Below, piece after piece: positions 21,116-32,437 of a stretch of DNA of 64,000 nucleotides. Numbering within the stretch: the stretch's first letter is position 1; every line of letters begins with the position of its first letter. The notes below the pieces were generated by a model, which ran no database searches, was not told the DNA's origin, and saw only the letters and a program-made list of their open reading frames with translations. Source of the DNA: Pholiota molesta (lineage: Eukaryota > Basidiomycota > Agaricomycetes > Agaricales > Strophariaceae); NCBI GenBank assembly GCA_014925825.1, contig JACGCK010000010.1:682001-746000 (forward strand). Direction: 5' to 3'. A program made the position numbers and the translations under genes.

Positions 21116-24100
21116 CTAGGACTCCATAACCATTTTAGCGGCAGACTCCGCTGCTAGCCATTTGCGTCGCAGGCCATTCCGCAGCGCCAGCTGCTTCGAA
21201 TTCTTCTCCATCTCCTCCTTATATCGGTATCGCCACATAAAGTCCTCGGTGCGGGGTACGTAGAACAGACGATACGTACGCAGACAGACTTTGATCTCCA
21301 GCCCATCTTGGGAGGAGACGTCCGGTTGAGTCTCGCGTACCGCAGCAGGAAGGTTTCTAATCACGAGTATATTTAGTTAACTTTCATGAAAGAGACTTCT
21401 AGAGGAACTCACCGTCGCAGATACGGCCGCTTAACGCGCGCTTGCGGTACACCTTCAGTAGTTTCGCCCTGATAAAACTATCAGCATACATCTAACTTCA
21501 ACATTCAATCACAACACACCGAAACATAGGCATCAATATACGACTGCCACCGATTGGTCAAAACCTCCGAATCATCCCAACTCGAATCGTCCTTCCCAAT
21601 CAGTTGGATCGTCATCAACTTGGATTCAGAGAGCTAAAAGCCATTCAATATCCACAAAATGACTGAAAAGCGATTAGAACGCACCCAATCAATACGAAAG
21701 ACGTTCTCGTCTGGCCCTAGGACTTTTTCGGCCTGGCGCCTGTGGTTGATACGATCTTGAGTCGTCGGCGACGCAAGGGATCGCTCCCGCTTGAGGAACT
21801 CCAGCAACTCTTGGCTCTTCGGATCCGCAATCACCGCCTGCACCTGCTTGATCACTGCGCCGATAACCTTGTCCACCGTGAAAATCTTATACGAGTCCTA
21901 CAGGTCATATCACATTAGTATCTGCACCTTATTGAGAAGAAGGTTTACGAACCTTGGTACCAAAAATCGCACGCGTTTGATCTTCAAAGACGTTCTGCTC
22001 GATCTCATTGGTGAACAGCGCCTCGATTCGGCCGAGGAGCATTTCATAGTGATTGACACCGCCACTTCCATTGACCTTCGGCGCTGAAGTCGATGGTCCC
22101 GGCGGTGAATCGCGCTCGCTCGAAGTAGGCGTCTGAGCAAGTTTGACTGCGATGCCTTTGAACAGGTGCAAGCGAGAGTAGAGCACCTATGACGAGGAAA
22201 AAGCAACAATTATCACGTCAGAAAAGCATCTTTGAAGCAAAAAAACCACGGGATACGCACCTCGAGCAACCGCATCATCGCATAGAAAGTCGTATTCGTA
22301 AAGAAAACATTGGCCACCTTCGACGACCTTCTTCCGGGCCCATACGGCAGCGTCTCCACCCTCGCCGCCGCGGCCGCCGCCTCTCGCTCCTCATCCATCA
22401 CCACCGGCGATGCAAAGCGCGACGCAGCCGGAGATGCCGCCGCTTCCTGCGCGCGCGTCTTCCGGCTCGTCGACTTGGCCTGCTCCGCCTTGAGCAGCTT
22501 CTTCCGCAGGTCGCCGCCCCCGGACGCACTGAGCAGCGTGTGGTGGTGCGCGCTGCGCCCGTTCCGCCCCTTGTTGCCGCCCGCGCGCGACGAGCCCCCA
22601 AGCCCCTCGCTGTCGTCCGCCCCATGCACACTCGCCACATCGACGTCGCTCGCCGCGTCGCTCTCCACGAGGTCGTGCACAACAAAGGCCGAATTGAACT
22701 CGACCGGGTTGAGCGCGAAGAACAGCGGTATATATGTGCGCAGGAAGCTCTCGATGCGCCGCCGCTCCGTGACGTTCAGCTGCCCCTGCGTGCGGTCCAG
22801 GAACGAGAACACGAGCTTCACCGCGTCCTGCAGCACCGCCGCGTCCTCCATTGCGAACTCCAGCTGGTACCTGACGCGCGTGCGCGCGAACAGCGGGTCC
22901 ACCAGCGCCGCGCGCTTCGCCATCTGCTCCTCCCTTGCCGTCTCGATCTGGTGCACGAGCGCCTTCGCCGTCAGCGCCTTCTTGTCCGCGAGCTTCCACG
23001 TGATCGCCTGGTGGTCGAGGCTCTTCGCGTAGTTGCGCGCGTCGACCTCGCGCCACATCTTGTTCCACGCGCGCTGCCCGCGCTTCCACTCCTCCTCCTT
23101 CAGCTTCAGGCGCCCGAGCACCACGGGGATCGCCGACGCCGGCACGTCCTGCATCGCCTGGATCACCTCCAGCCCCGCCTCGCGCCCGTAGATCTTCTTG
23201 ATCACCCGCTGGTGGATCGCCTTCCACGACCCGCCCAGGTTCGCCTTGAGCTTGAAGTTCCCTCGGTCTTCCGGGTTCATTTGCGCGATTTTGTTGTTGA
23301 TGGGTTCGAGCATCGCAATAGTCCGCACAATCGCTTCGATGTGGAAGTCGTATTCGTGCCGCTCTTCTTCGGTACGATGCAAGGCTTCCTCGTAGATATT
23401 CTTGCGGCCTGAAGTGAATCCCCAATCTTCGCTCGTCCACGTCGGATGCGATACCCATTCGTCGTTGAGAACTGATCGACACATTTCATCTCGTCCAGAG
23501 CACGGAACATTCGCCTCCTGGACAACTTCAGTATGAAAAGGTGGATAAAATAGGAAACGACGTACACTCGCAGGCACCCTCCGATAACTCCCATACTTTT
23601 CACTCAGATCGATCCGCCCGGGTCTTTGCGGAAGCCCCTTGATCGCAGGCTTCGTCCAGCTGCTCAAAGACTGCTGCTCCGCCAAATAATGCTCCTTCTC
23701 CTTCTTCTCGTCCCACCCCAGGATCTCGCGGAACTGCTTGTAGAGCTCCGTCTCCCCCAGGAAGTGCCGGCTCTCCTTCACAAGCCGCGCCGTGTCGATG
23801 TAGTCCTGCGCGAAGAGGTTGACGAGCTTCAGGAACTCGTTGTAGATCTCCCGGTTGTCGAGCGCGCGCTTGACGCGATCGAAGAACTGGGTCTCGTCGT
23901 TCGCCGGAGGCATGCGTGGGGGCGGCGGTGGCAGGGCGTGGTGGGTCGGGCGGCGGGGAGAGGGAGGGGCGGTGGCAGCGTGCTTAGGGTGGTACGAAAT
24001 GGGTGTGAGATCTTGCGCGGATGCGTGTTTGGGTTTCTGGTGGCAGGAGATCAGCGAGAACAATAGACGAGAGCGCCACACATACCTTGGCCGGAGGCGC

Positions 24101-25344
24101 AGCTTTCGCCGGTGTGGGCTCCTTCTCTCGCTCCCTTTCCTTTTCGGCGAGCTTTCGCTTCCGCTTCTGTGGGAGTGATGCAGCAGCACTCATCGAACTA
24201 GCAACGACGTCGAGCTTGCGGCGATTCTTTTCCCTGTCACGTGCGTGGGAGTCGCCTTTCCCCGGCATAAAAACACTGAAGTCCTCCCGCAAGTCCGGTG
24301 CGTTGGCGAAAAGGGTGGCAATTTGGTTAGAGACCTCCTCCTGATAAAACAAATTAGCAATGTTGGATATTTCGAACAATCAATCAACAAACCTCGTCGA
24401 TGGTATCCGATGCGTGATGGTAGCGCGAAAGTATGTCCAAGAACTGACGGTAGGTGTCTGGATCGCAGCGCTGCTTGATTTTCTGGACATATTGCACTGC
24501 AGGCTCAATGGCTTGGCCGTCGACAGCGAACGTTCGGGGATCCGGCGAGGCTGGGGGCGGAGGGTGATCCACTAACAACCGAGTGAGATATAGTAGGAAC
24601 AAGTCAGAATATTTTTACCTTCTATGTTGTGCCGCGGTGGTGGCGGTGGTCCTGTTGACCATGACAACGTTTGACCGCCTCCATTAGATGTTGTAGCCTG
24701 CACGGTCGAACCGCTAGGAGTGGTGACGGTGATGAAGCCTGCGTCGTAAGGGTCCGTCGAGCACTCTATCCGATAGCCAACTGGCAAAAACGTGTTGAAT
24801 CCCTGAATGAGTGCGGGATGGCCGTTGAAAAGATAAGAGACACGTTTGATTACTCCTGGGGTATCAATTCTAGGTAGAGTGAGCATGACATCAATGACAG
24901 GGAACATAAGACCAAGACCCACTGTTCGTTTTTGAATTCCTTCATGATGTCGAGGAAGTGGTTATAGACGTCCGGCTGGTCCTGGAACTGGGACTTGACG
25001 GCATCGAGATAGGTGAGTGCGTCGGTGACATTGAGGGGTCGGTCGAGAGAGGCGTAGTTCTGCGGGTCCATTGGCGAGGGCCTGCGAGATCGTTGCGAGG
25101 AAGACGCTTGGCCAGCAGCATCATCGACGTCTCTTTCCGATCGAGGCCTAGCATTGGGGGTCCCCACACGCGAAGTGGCCATGCGGTCAACACGTTCCTC
25201 TCGAGGCATTTCGCTAGGCTCAAGCTTAGGTGTCGGCCTCCGGTCCAGTGGGTGGTGGTCAGCAAGCGGAGGCGTGGGGACTTTGCCGTTTATCGCCTTG
25301 GCTTCCGGGCCATGTGCAAAGCTTGCTGGCTGGTCAATGTCCAT
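21116..25344 (-). CDS. SIN3: SIN3 transcriptional corepressor scaffold
   Basis: Multi-exon gene. Exon 1 is 24923-25344, and removal of the next intron joins NEQ to [17 protein letters not shown]1 lies at about residues 105-178, PAH2 around [20 protein letters not shown], and PAH3 around [20 protein letters not shown] Lys/Glu-rich linker separates PAH2 and PAH3. The histone-deacetylase interaction domain includes [15 protein letters not shown] and the block [20 protein letters not shown]. The Sin3 C-terminal domain includes [21 protein letters not shown]3 scaffolds the Rpd3-type histone deacetylase complex in the nucleus; PAH domains bind amphipathic helices of DNA-binding factors. The HID exon is very GC-rich, which creates long antisense open frames that are not genes. 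The gene ends KMVMES. Splice joins in the 3' third were read by homology and are less certain. Confidence 0.93.
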
Positions 25345-26276
25345 TGGAACAAGGTGTGGACGTCAGGAGCAGTGATGACGATGATCAGAAAACAACTCCG
25401 TGGGTGCCGATTCACGGGTCTGTGCGCCGATCATTACCACGCACGTCACGTGAATCCCCTGAAGAGTCAAGATTTTTGCGGACTTGCAAGGGATTGTACG
25501 GCTACAATATAGAGAATACAATGGAATTCATTTGTAAGGTTTTCGCAAGCTTTCCAAGGACTTGTAACTCTCAAATTCCTCGCATAGGTTTCCAGCTCAG
25601 CAAACCCTTGTAATGATCACTTGCATTCTAATGGATTCTATTCAAATTCTATTGATTCTATAGGATTCTATTATTATAGAACTGCCATACCAATGTCAGA
25701 AGTGTTCCGAGCATTTTATGGTAATTTATGACATTGTGATAAAGCCTCAATTACCCTACATTTGCGACCAGTGTATGGGATCTTAGCAGAACTTATAGGA
25801 TTCCCTCACCTAGGTTGGTAGAGGGCGCTTTTTTGGCGATGTACTACTACTAGCATCGGCCAGACTTGGGCCAGACCTACCTTCCGTCCAGTTACACATC
25901 AGGCACACTCAAAATATTCAAAAAATCTAGCACTTCATTGCAGACTGCGGGCTATGACATTACCTGGCATGTGCTCTGTGCAATAACACAGTGCGTCGAA
26001 CTTCCATCGAGACCTGCGATTGCTCGGAGGTCTGATAGGATGTGGGCCGCAGCTGCGGCGCACAGCCCCAACACAGCCTTCTCAATCTCCCACCATTCTG
26101 CATGTGCAGGGTCTGGCCATGCATGCGTTCATGGTCATGCAAGTATATAAGAATCTGACGTAGCAAAAGATGCTCCTTCCAACCTCTTCTGCCGACTCCT
26201 TCGACACAGAAGTCTCAATTCCCCTGTTAAAGACTACCGACACACTCGAGTCCCGACCACCTCTCTCCCTACCCCC
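25345..26276. other. Intergenic between divergent SIN3 and an unknown gene
   Basis: About 930 bp containing both promoters. A run of degenerate ATTCTA units occupies 25628-25682. TATATAAG at 26144-26151 lies 126 nt before the plus-strand start codon and is a plausible TATA box for that gene. Confidence 0.5.
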
Positions 26277-27300
26277 ATGATCCTCACAGAAAACGAAGCC
26301 CGAGCGCTCGAAGATAACGCTCCACCGCCATCCTATAGAAGCGAACCAATAGCCGCGAGCGCTCCTAACGAAAAGACCCCAATCCTTTTCACATCCGAGA
26401 GCGGCCCAGCATTCCCCATCCCAGCGAACGCCACCTCCCCAGCGCCTCAAGATCTAAGCCCGAATACCTACGCCAGCGGCAGCCCGTCCAACCGTTCAAG
26501 CTCATACTCGTATTACGCTCCCCACACGTCGACAAGTAGGACCGATGATCCTGCCTTATTTTCGTCCTTCTCCCGGGTACCACCCGAGGACCTGGCCTAC
26601 GGCCCTTTCCCCCCTATATTCCTCGTCGCCATAAGCAAAACGCTTGCCAAAGGCTTTCCACCTGCGCCCCCTCCGTCAAGCACACGCCCTCACCCTTTTA
26701 CTTCTCATGATGTCTTGGAGGAGGATTGGCTAAGGTATATATATATCCGCACATTATCTTGCATAACGTTGGGACAGTGCTCATGAATGTCCGTTTCCTT
26801 AGATTCTTAGGAGAAATACATGATTCGGCGAATCTGACACAAAAGGATGTCGATCGCTCACATCTGCCTATCATCTCTATGATCCCCATCATCAGTGAGT
26901 TTGCTTCGACCGCTTTAAACCTTCTCATACGCGTCCTTAAACTTCACTACAGGTCCCATAGCTAGCCTCAGTGTCCAACAATACATGAAAGGCCAAAAAC
27001 GACACAAAGTCGTCAAGGTCATCGACACTTGGAATCATGTAAGTCTCGAGGGCAGCTTTCTCTTTCCGTTGGATCTCACCAATGGCGTCCCATTTTCAAT
27101 AGCACTTCTTTGAAATACGGAAACTTCGCGTCATTCTCATGCGCGGCCGGACGAAACTGAGCGGAGGACCACCGGCACCATCTGAGAGCTTTCAAGTTCC
27201 CAGTGATAGCAAGTCTCCGTCGGCTTCACAGAGTCCAACTCCTGGACCAGAGGCGTATTGGGATGATGATGTATTCCGGCTCTTGGTTGTTTCCATTTGA
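26277..27300 (+). CDS. Conserved-looking unknown protein with Pro/Ser-rich N-terminus
   Basis: Four exons: 26277-26734, 26803-26894, 26953-27038, 27103-27300 (277 aa; every intron is 50-70 nt, GT-AG, and phases agree). The first 120 residues are Pro/Ser/Thr-rich and disordered. A folded-looking middle follows (LEEDWLRFLGEIHDSANLT, SHLPIISMIPIISPIA), then a basic KGQKRHKVVKVIDTWNHHFF, and a final acidic tail ending DDDVFRLLVVSI. No signal peptide; one weakly hydrophobic stretch (IISMIPIISPIASL) is too short and broken for a confident membrane anchor. I do not recognise the family. Clean splicing argues for a real gene. Confidence 0.7.
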
Positions 27301-27487
27301 TTTGACGAGTAGCTGTACTAGTATGTGAAGAACTTAATTAACAGTGTCCCTAATTCCTACTGTTATGATACCCCTGTTGTACTCGTCCATATACAAAACT
27401 CCTGTAATTTACAATCTCCAGAATATACCCCATCATTCGACCAGCTCATGCATAGATAAGACGGCGGTGAAGGACTGATGATCTGCG

Positions 27488-27527
27488 GCTTATCTTATCT
27501 TATCTTGTTCAAATTTCTGTATGACTC
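27488..27527 (+). promoter_or_regulatory. Possible GATA cluster and Gcn4/Cpc1-type half site upstream of HIS5
   Basis: CTTATCTTATCTTATCTTG holds three TTATC (GATAA) units, and ATGACTC at 27521-27527 matches the core of the general amino-acid-control site RTGACTC. Both lie within 80 nt of the start codon at 27567. A role in starvation control of histidine synthesis is inference from yeast and Neurospora. Confidence 0.35.
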
Positions 27528-27566
27528 CTCCCCAGCTTCCCCTTCCTCTTTCCTCCCATCCCCGCG

Positions 27567-28942
27567 ATGGCTCCCGTATACCCCACCCACTTCGACCTCT
27601 CCGCTGTCATCCGGCCCAACATCCTCGCGCTCCAGCCCTACCGATGCGCCCGCGATGACTACAGCGAAGGCATCCTGCTCGACGCGAACGAGAACGCCTT
27701 CGGCTCCTCCATCGCCGCCGCCGCCGCCGCCGAGACGCTCCCAGACGAGCTGAAGGCGACGGCGTCCCTCGACCTGCACCGCTACCCCGACCCCTCGCAC
27801 CCCGCCATCAAAGCGCGCCTCGCGTCCCTGCGCGGGCTCGCGTCGCCCTCCGGCACGACCGCCGACCCCTCGGGCGCGGACCACGTCTTCCTCGGCGTCG
27901 GCTCCGACGAGATCATCGACCTGCTGATGCGGGTGTGCGTGAAGCCCGGCGGCGAGGAGAAGATCGTCACCACGCCGCCGACGTACGGCATGTACGCGGT
28001 GTGCGCGCAGGTGAATGATGTCGGCGTGGTCAAGGTGCCTCTAGAGCTGACCGGGACCCACGGAGAGGGCGGTGAACGCGGTCGGTTCAGTATCAAGGTT
28101 GACGAAGTACGCTAAGGGTGCCCGAGTTTATTTCGCCTCGTCCTAACTTGCATCTAGATCAAAAAAGCTATCGCCGCCGATCCCTCTATCAAACTCATCT
28201 TCCTCTGCTCACCCGGAAACCCCACTGGAACCCTGATTCCCCTATCCTGCATCCGCGCTCTACTAGAATACCCGCTCTTCAAGGGCATCGTCGTCGTCGA
28301 TGAAGCCTACATTGACTTCGCTGAGGATGTACAACAGAGCAGCGCCGCCTCCCTCGTCAAGGAATACGCCAACCTCTGCGTAATGCAAACCCTCAGCAAG
28401 AGCTTCGGCCTCGCAGCCATCCGGTGAGCCTAAACCCCACCTGAACCTCTACCGAGATCTCACCCCAACCCACCAGACTCGGCATCGCCCTCGCCCAGCC
28501 CCCACTCATCCAAATTCTGTCCAACACAAAGGCGCCATACAACATCTCCACGCCCACCGCGCACCTCGCGCTCTCCGCCCTCGCCCCCGCCTCCATCGCG
28601 CTCATGCAGCACAAAGTGCGCGCGCTCACCGCCGGCCGCGCCGATCTACTCCGCGGCCTCGCCGCGCTCGCCCCGCTTGGCGTCGCGCCGAGCATCGGCG
28701 GCAACGCCGCGAACTTCGTCGTCGTGCCCATCCTTGCGCGGCCCGCGCCGGGGGTGCAGGGCGCGCCCGACAGCGCGCGCGCGTTCCGGCTGTACAAGAC
28801 CCTCGCGGAGACGCACGCGGTGGTGGTGCGCTTCCGCGGGCACGAGCCCGGGTGCGACGGCTGTCTGCGAATCACGGTGGGCACGGAGGCAGAGAATGCG
28901 GAGGTGCTGGCGAGGATCAAGGAGGTGCTTTCGGAAATTTAA
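27567..28942 (+). CDS. HIS5: Histidinol-phosphate aminotransferase
   Basis: Three exons: 27567-28106, 28158-28423, 28477-28942 (423 aa). A PLP-dependent fold-type I aminotransferase: LDANENAFGSS near the N-terminus, HRYPDPSHPAIKARLA, GVGSDEIIDLLMR, CSPGNPTGT, VVVDEAYIDFAE, and the PLP lysine in TLSKSFGLAAIRLG (the Lys in TLSKSFG, formed just before intron 2). The terminal CLRITVGT is the substrate-phosphate-binding Arg region. It converts imidazole-acetol phosphate and glutamate to histidinol phosphate and 2-oxoglutarate, in histidine biosynthesis, cytosol. A small Ala-rich insert (SIAAAAAAE) after the ANENAFGSS block is a lineage feature. Confidence 0.95.
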
Positions 28943-30023
28943 GGGGTGGAGATGATTTATACGGGGAAGAGAAAGGGTAGATCTAGATGACTGGTGCAAT
29001 TTATTTTTTCTTACTGCATGAAACTGATAACATTCACGCAGTGAGATGGCACGAAAACGGGCTATAGACAAGGTAGTGCTTTCGTGATTGAGATGGCTAG
29101 AATCTTCCTCTAAGGAGAAACGGCTATGCGTCCTCTCATTCGGCTTCTTTAGATCTCCTCTCCCCGGTATGACAAGGAAATATTCTCGTACGCTCTACCT
29201 CATGAAAATATCAGGGGGAATGCCTCTCTTCGAAAACCTCCCACCACAGGAATACGGCCAAGTTCTCCATAGTCACTCTGCAACATAGTTACCAATCAGC
29301 GTCTACGGGATAAGTAATCCTGAATAAAATGCATGGAACGAACGATGTTATGATGATGCAACGGGTTGAGGATCATTTCTTGCACTAAATTCTTCAGAAC
29401 GGCAACATCCCTGATTTTTTGTCGATCTTCAATTGATAAAAGCGATACAAGTCAGCTATGGTGCCATTACCGACTGCAACCGTATTACTCACGGCCCTTT
29501 AAATTTCACCGCGACCTTGAAGGTGGTACCTTGAATTGTGCCGGTGCACCTGTGTGTTTGGCAAATGTTACTCGTTCTCCAACGCGCTCAGACGCGGCGC
29601 CCACAGCCAATGCGCGGCGGAGACGTGAAATCGGCGTGCCAGGTAGACCACTGCTGGGGAAATTATCTGCAGATCATAAGAGGGTAATACTTATGTAGCA
29701 TCGCCTGACTTGCTCTGGACAGAGTGATGTATTTCTTAATCCACGGTGTGGTCTTCTTGATGGGATTGGCGCCGAGTAGAATGTGTTCAGCAAAACACCA
29801 GCAGCAGAAGAATATCTAAATTTGACAAATTTGAAATACATATAATATATATGTGGAAAACTGAAGCTCTCGATTGCGACTCCAACAAATCAAGATCAAT
29901 AATGAAGTGGACTGTGGAACTTTGGAAGGAAGATTCAACTTTCAAGAGTCAAGACTCAAGAGTCAAGACTCAAGAGTCAAGGACTCAAGACAGACACAGT
30001 CAAAAAGAGAAAGTATTAAAAAT
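28943..30023. other. Intergenic, no gene seen
   Basis: About 1.1 kb between HIS5 and a tRNA-Ala. Short open frames around 29366-29698 lack domains and acceptable splice signals. A 14-nt tandem repeat is annotated separately near the tRNA. Confidence 0.45.
29941..29991. repeat. 14-bp tandem repeat (CAAGAGTCAAGACT)
   Basis: Just over three tandem units, the third with one inserted G, directly beside the tRNA-Ala gene at 30024-30128. No similar array flanks the other tRNA-Ala copies. Confidence 0.75.
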
Positions 30024-30128
30024 TGGACGCATTGGGAATTGAACCCAACACCTCTCGCATATCATGTACTCTGGACAAATTCTAGGCGTATGCTAAGCGA
30101 GCGTGATAACCAACTACACCATGTGCCC
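30024..30128 (-). tRNA. tRNA-Ala(AGC) with long 31-nt intron
   Basis: Mature part as in the other AGC copies. Its intron matches that of the 2169-2273 copy at all but one visible position, whereas flanking DNA is unrelated. A short T-run lies 3' of the discriminator base. Confidence 0.92.
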
Positions 30129-30941
30129 CCAGAATTCTAGGGGAATAAGAATTACCAGGCACATCATTTCAGATTCACTTGATGGAGGCGGCTCTGCGGT
30201 GCAACTGCGGTGATCTCAGCGGAATGGCGGAAATCTGTGCTGAATCTGCGCGTGTACGCGAAAGTCGAGAAACACAGAACGACGCGGCTGTCGTCATTTT
30301 TTTGCCGTTTTTCTCTGCATCCGTAGGCAAGGTTTCTGCGTCAAGTTGTGGTGTGCTGCTCTCCCGCCTCTTGGGCTCTGCAGCTGGAGCTGGAAGTGTA
30401 GAATGAATACAAGTTATCAGGCGCGTCATTTCACTGAATAACTTGGATGCTAGGCCAACTTCGACGGATATCAGTGCTTGATCAGTGCTTGGGCGCTAAC
30501 TGTGGATGAGCGCTTGGTGTGCCATTCGATCATAAAGCGGCAACTACAATTTGCTTCGGAGTTCAGGTCTACTTCAGGCTGCAAAGTATGCGGAGCCACT
30601 CAAAGAGTCAAGGCAACAGTGCCTCATTACTTGCCTTGGCCAGGCCGCAATAGACAAAAGAGAAGCGCGTGCCACATACTGCCATACTGGGGAGTATTGT
30701 ACCTGAATAAAACACGAAGATCTTCCATATAAGGGATATGGGCCGCAAGAAAGGGCCAAAGAGAAACATGAGCAAGCGTTTGCCACTGCAGCGTTCGCAA
30801 TTGGCAGAGAGTGGCTTTAAAGCAAACAAGGCAGAAAATGTATTTTAGCGCGCTGGTGGATACATGAAAGGGGCATCGAAATATCCCTAGATCCCTTTCC
30901 CTTCACATCGCAAACCCGCAGCAAGAACCCCACCGCCAAAC
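30129..30941. other. Intergenic, no gene seen
   Basis: Contains TTGGGCGCTA (about 30487) followed by GAGCGCTTGG, variants of the dispersed motif. It is the promoter side of the gene at 30942. No coding region is supportable. Confidence 0.4.
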
Positions 30942-31757
30942 ATGTCCAACACCAGCTCCAACCAATATAAAGCGAAGCTTCGTAGCTATACACAAAAGAA
31001 AACCGCCGCGAAGTTGTCTGGTTTGAGACCCAAAGCCCAAAATCGTCTCGGGGATATCAGCAGGGTGGCACCTCCTACCAATGTTTCCAAACAACCGCAG
31101 AAGATCCGTTTCAGTGGGTCCTTCTCCGATCCTGAGGACGTGGATATGGATTCCAGCGGAGATTCTGACAACGTCGCGGACGATGATGACAAGATGATTT
31201 CCAGTCCAATCCCAATCCCGAAGAAGGCCTCGCGTGCTGCAGACAAAGCACCGCGTAAATCTGGTGGTGTCGGGAGGAAAGTGACCCGTGTGCCGGTTAC
31301 ACCTACCAAAGCCAAAGGGGGACCCTCTCGTATCGTCCATAGCACGCCTAGAAAGCCCAAGCAGCCACATAACCCGCCCAAAGTCTCGATCTCAAGCTCG
31401 AGTGGCCTGAGCACACCCACCCGTCACCCTCGTCCTACTGGACGTCTCAATGCGCAGATTAGGACCAAACCCAGGAACTTGCCGATCTATGCTGGAACAC
31501 CATCTCCTGAGACGAAGCCAGTACCTCAAATGCGTCCGGAAGTCGTCTATGCTATTCCCTTCGACATCTCGGGAATCCAAGCAAGGGAACTGCAAAAGTT
31601 GAGAAACCAGAGGAAGGAGATCCATGAAAACGTGCGCCTCGCCCAAGGCTTGTTGCAAGAGAACCCTGAGTTGTTTGCTCGAGAGGAGGCGGGTCACAGC
31701 GGCAATCGTACTCAACGCTTCGGTTCACACGGCACTGAACTTTATGATTCAGATTAG
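30942..31757 (+). CDS. Small basic disordered protein, unknown
   Basis: A single uninterrupted exon of 271 aa with Kozak-like context (AACATGTCC). The N-terminus is basic (YKAKLRSYTQKKTAAKL); residues about 62-85 are acidic (DPEDVDMDSSGDSDNVADDDD); a Lys/Arg/Pro/Ser stretch follows. A predicted amphipathic helix near the C-terminus (IQARELQKLRNQRKEIHENV) may form a short coiled coil. Many S/T-P sites (VPVTPTKAK, HSTPRKPK) suggest phosphorylation and a nuclear location, both inference. The absence of introns is unusual here. No family recognised. Confidence 0.6.
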   Translation: MSNTSSNQYKAKLRSYTQKKTAAKLSGLRPKAQNRLGDISRVAPPTNVSKQPQKIRFSGSFSDPEDVDMDSSGDSDNVADDDDKMISSPIPIPKKASRAADKAPRKSGGVGRKVTRVPVTPTKAKGGPSRIVHSTPRKPKQPHNPPKVSISSSSGLSTPTRHPRPTGRLNAQIRTKPRNLPIYAGTPSPETKPVPQMRPEVVYAIPFDISGIQARELQKLRNQRKEIHENVRLAQGLLQENPELFAREEAGHSGNRTQRFGSHGTELYDSD

Positions 31758-32345
31758 AGTCTCTTAGGTCTGCCGCATACCCAACTTCCAAACCCAGTGT
31801 TCGCTCGGAGCGTAAGAGGGTGATCCTACTCACCAATGCGTGACGCCCAAAGTTCGTTTCTGCCTCTGTTGACTCCCGAAGTTCCCAACCCTTTCCTATG
31901 TAAATCGTCTTTTCCCCTCGCTTGCGTCATTTGAGTTCCTCAAAGTAGTTCATTCTTGACCATTCAACCTTCATTAATTGTTATCATCCCTCCTTTGTCT
32001 GAATTTCCGTTATTATTTGCCCGATCCACTGTCGAAAATATTAGAAACGCAACCTTATGAACCTGAATTGGAATATTAGCGAGAGCGTTCGCTATCTTTT
32101 ATATACTCACTTTGAAATAGCCTAGAACGCGTTTTATACACAGATGGTCGTCGAAATGTTTGAGATGTAGGCACATTCTTGATGTGGACCTTGCGATTTG
32201 GGCGTTTGAATTTGAGATGTGGAGGTATTGGACAAGTAGCCTGAGGGACAAGTCGTGGAGACGGTGGAAATTGGAATTGCTTGGGTCCAATACTTACTGA
32301 TTCCGGCATCCTAATATAATTGTCTTAATGCTTTTGTCTTCATGG
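31758..32345. other. Intergenic, no gene seen
   Basis: 3' flank of the small basic protein gene up to the tRNA-Asp. AT-rich; nothing recognised. Confidence 0.4.
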
Positions 32346-32437
32346 TCTCTGTTAGTATATCGGTTAGTACACGCGCCTGTCATAAGAATGTTGAGTGAAA
32401 AACGCGCGAAAGCTGGGTTCGACTCCCAGACAGAGAG
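32346..32437 (+). tRNA. tRNA-Asp(GTC) with intron
   Basis: Acceptor stem TCTCTGT/ACAGAGA pairs perfectly with discriminator G. The D arm contains TAGTATATCGGTTAGTA. The anticodon stem CGCGC/GCGCG encloses loop CTGTCA followed by an intron of about 20 nt and C38, giving anticodon GTC. The T arm is CTGGG/CCCAG with GGTTCGACTCC. A strong T-run (TTTATTTTTTTT) follows as Pol III terminator. Confidence 0.93.

Noticed and set aside
22189..23412. A 407-codon plus-strand frame and a 363-codon minus frame inside SIN3.
   Set aside because: Both are antisense or off-frame shadows of the GC-rich SIN3 exon, which has the PAH, HID and C-terminal domains in another frame.
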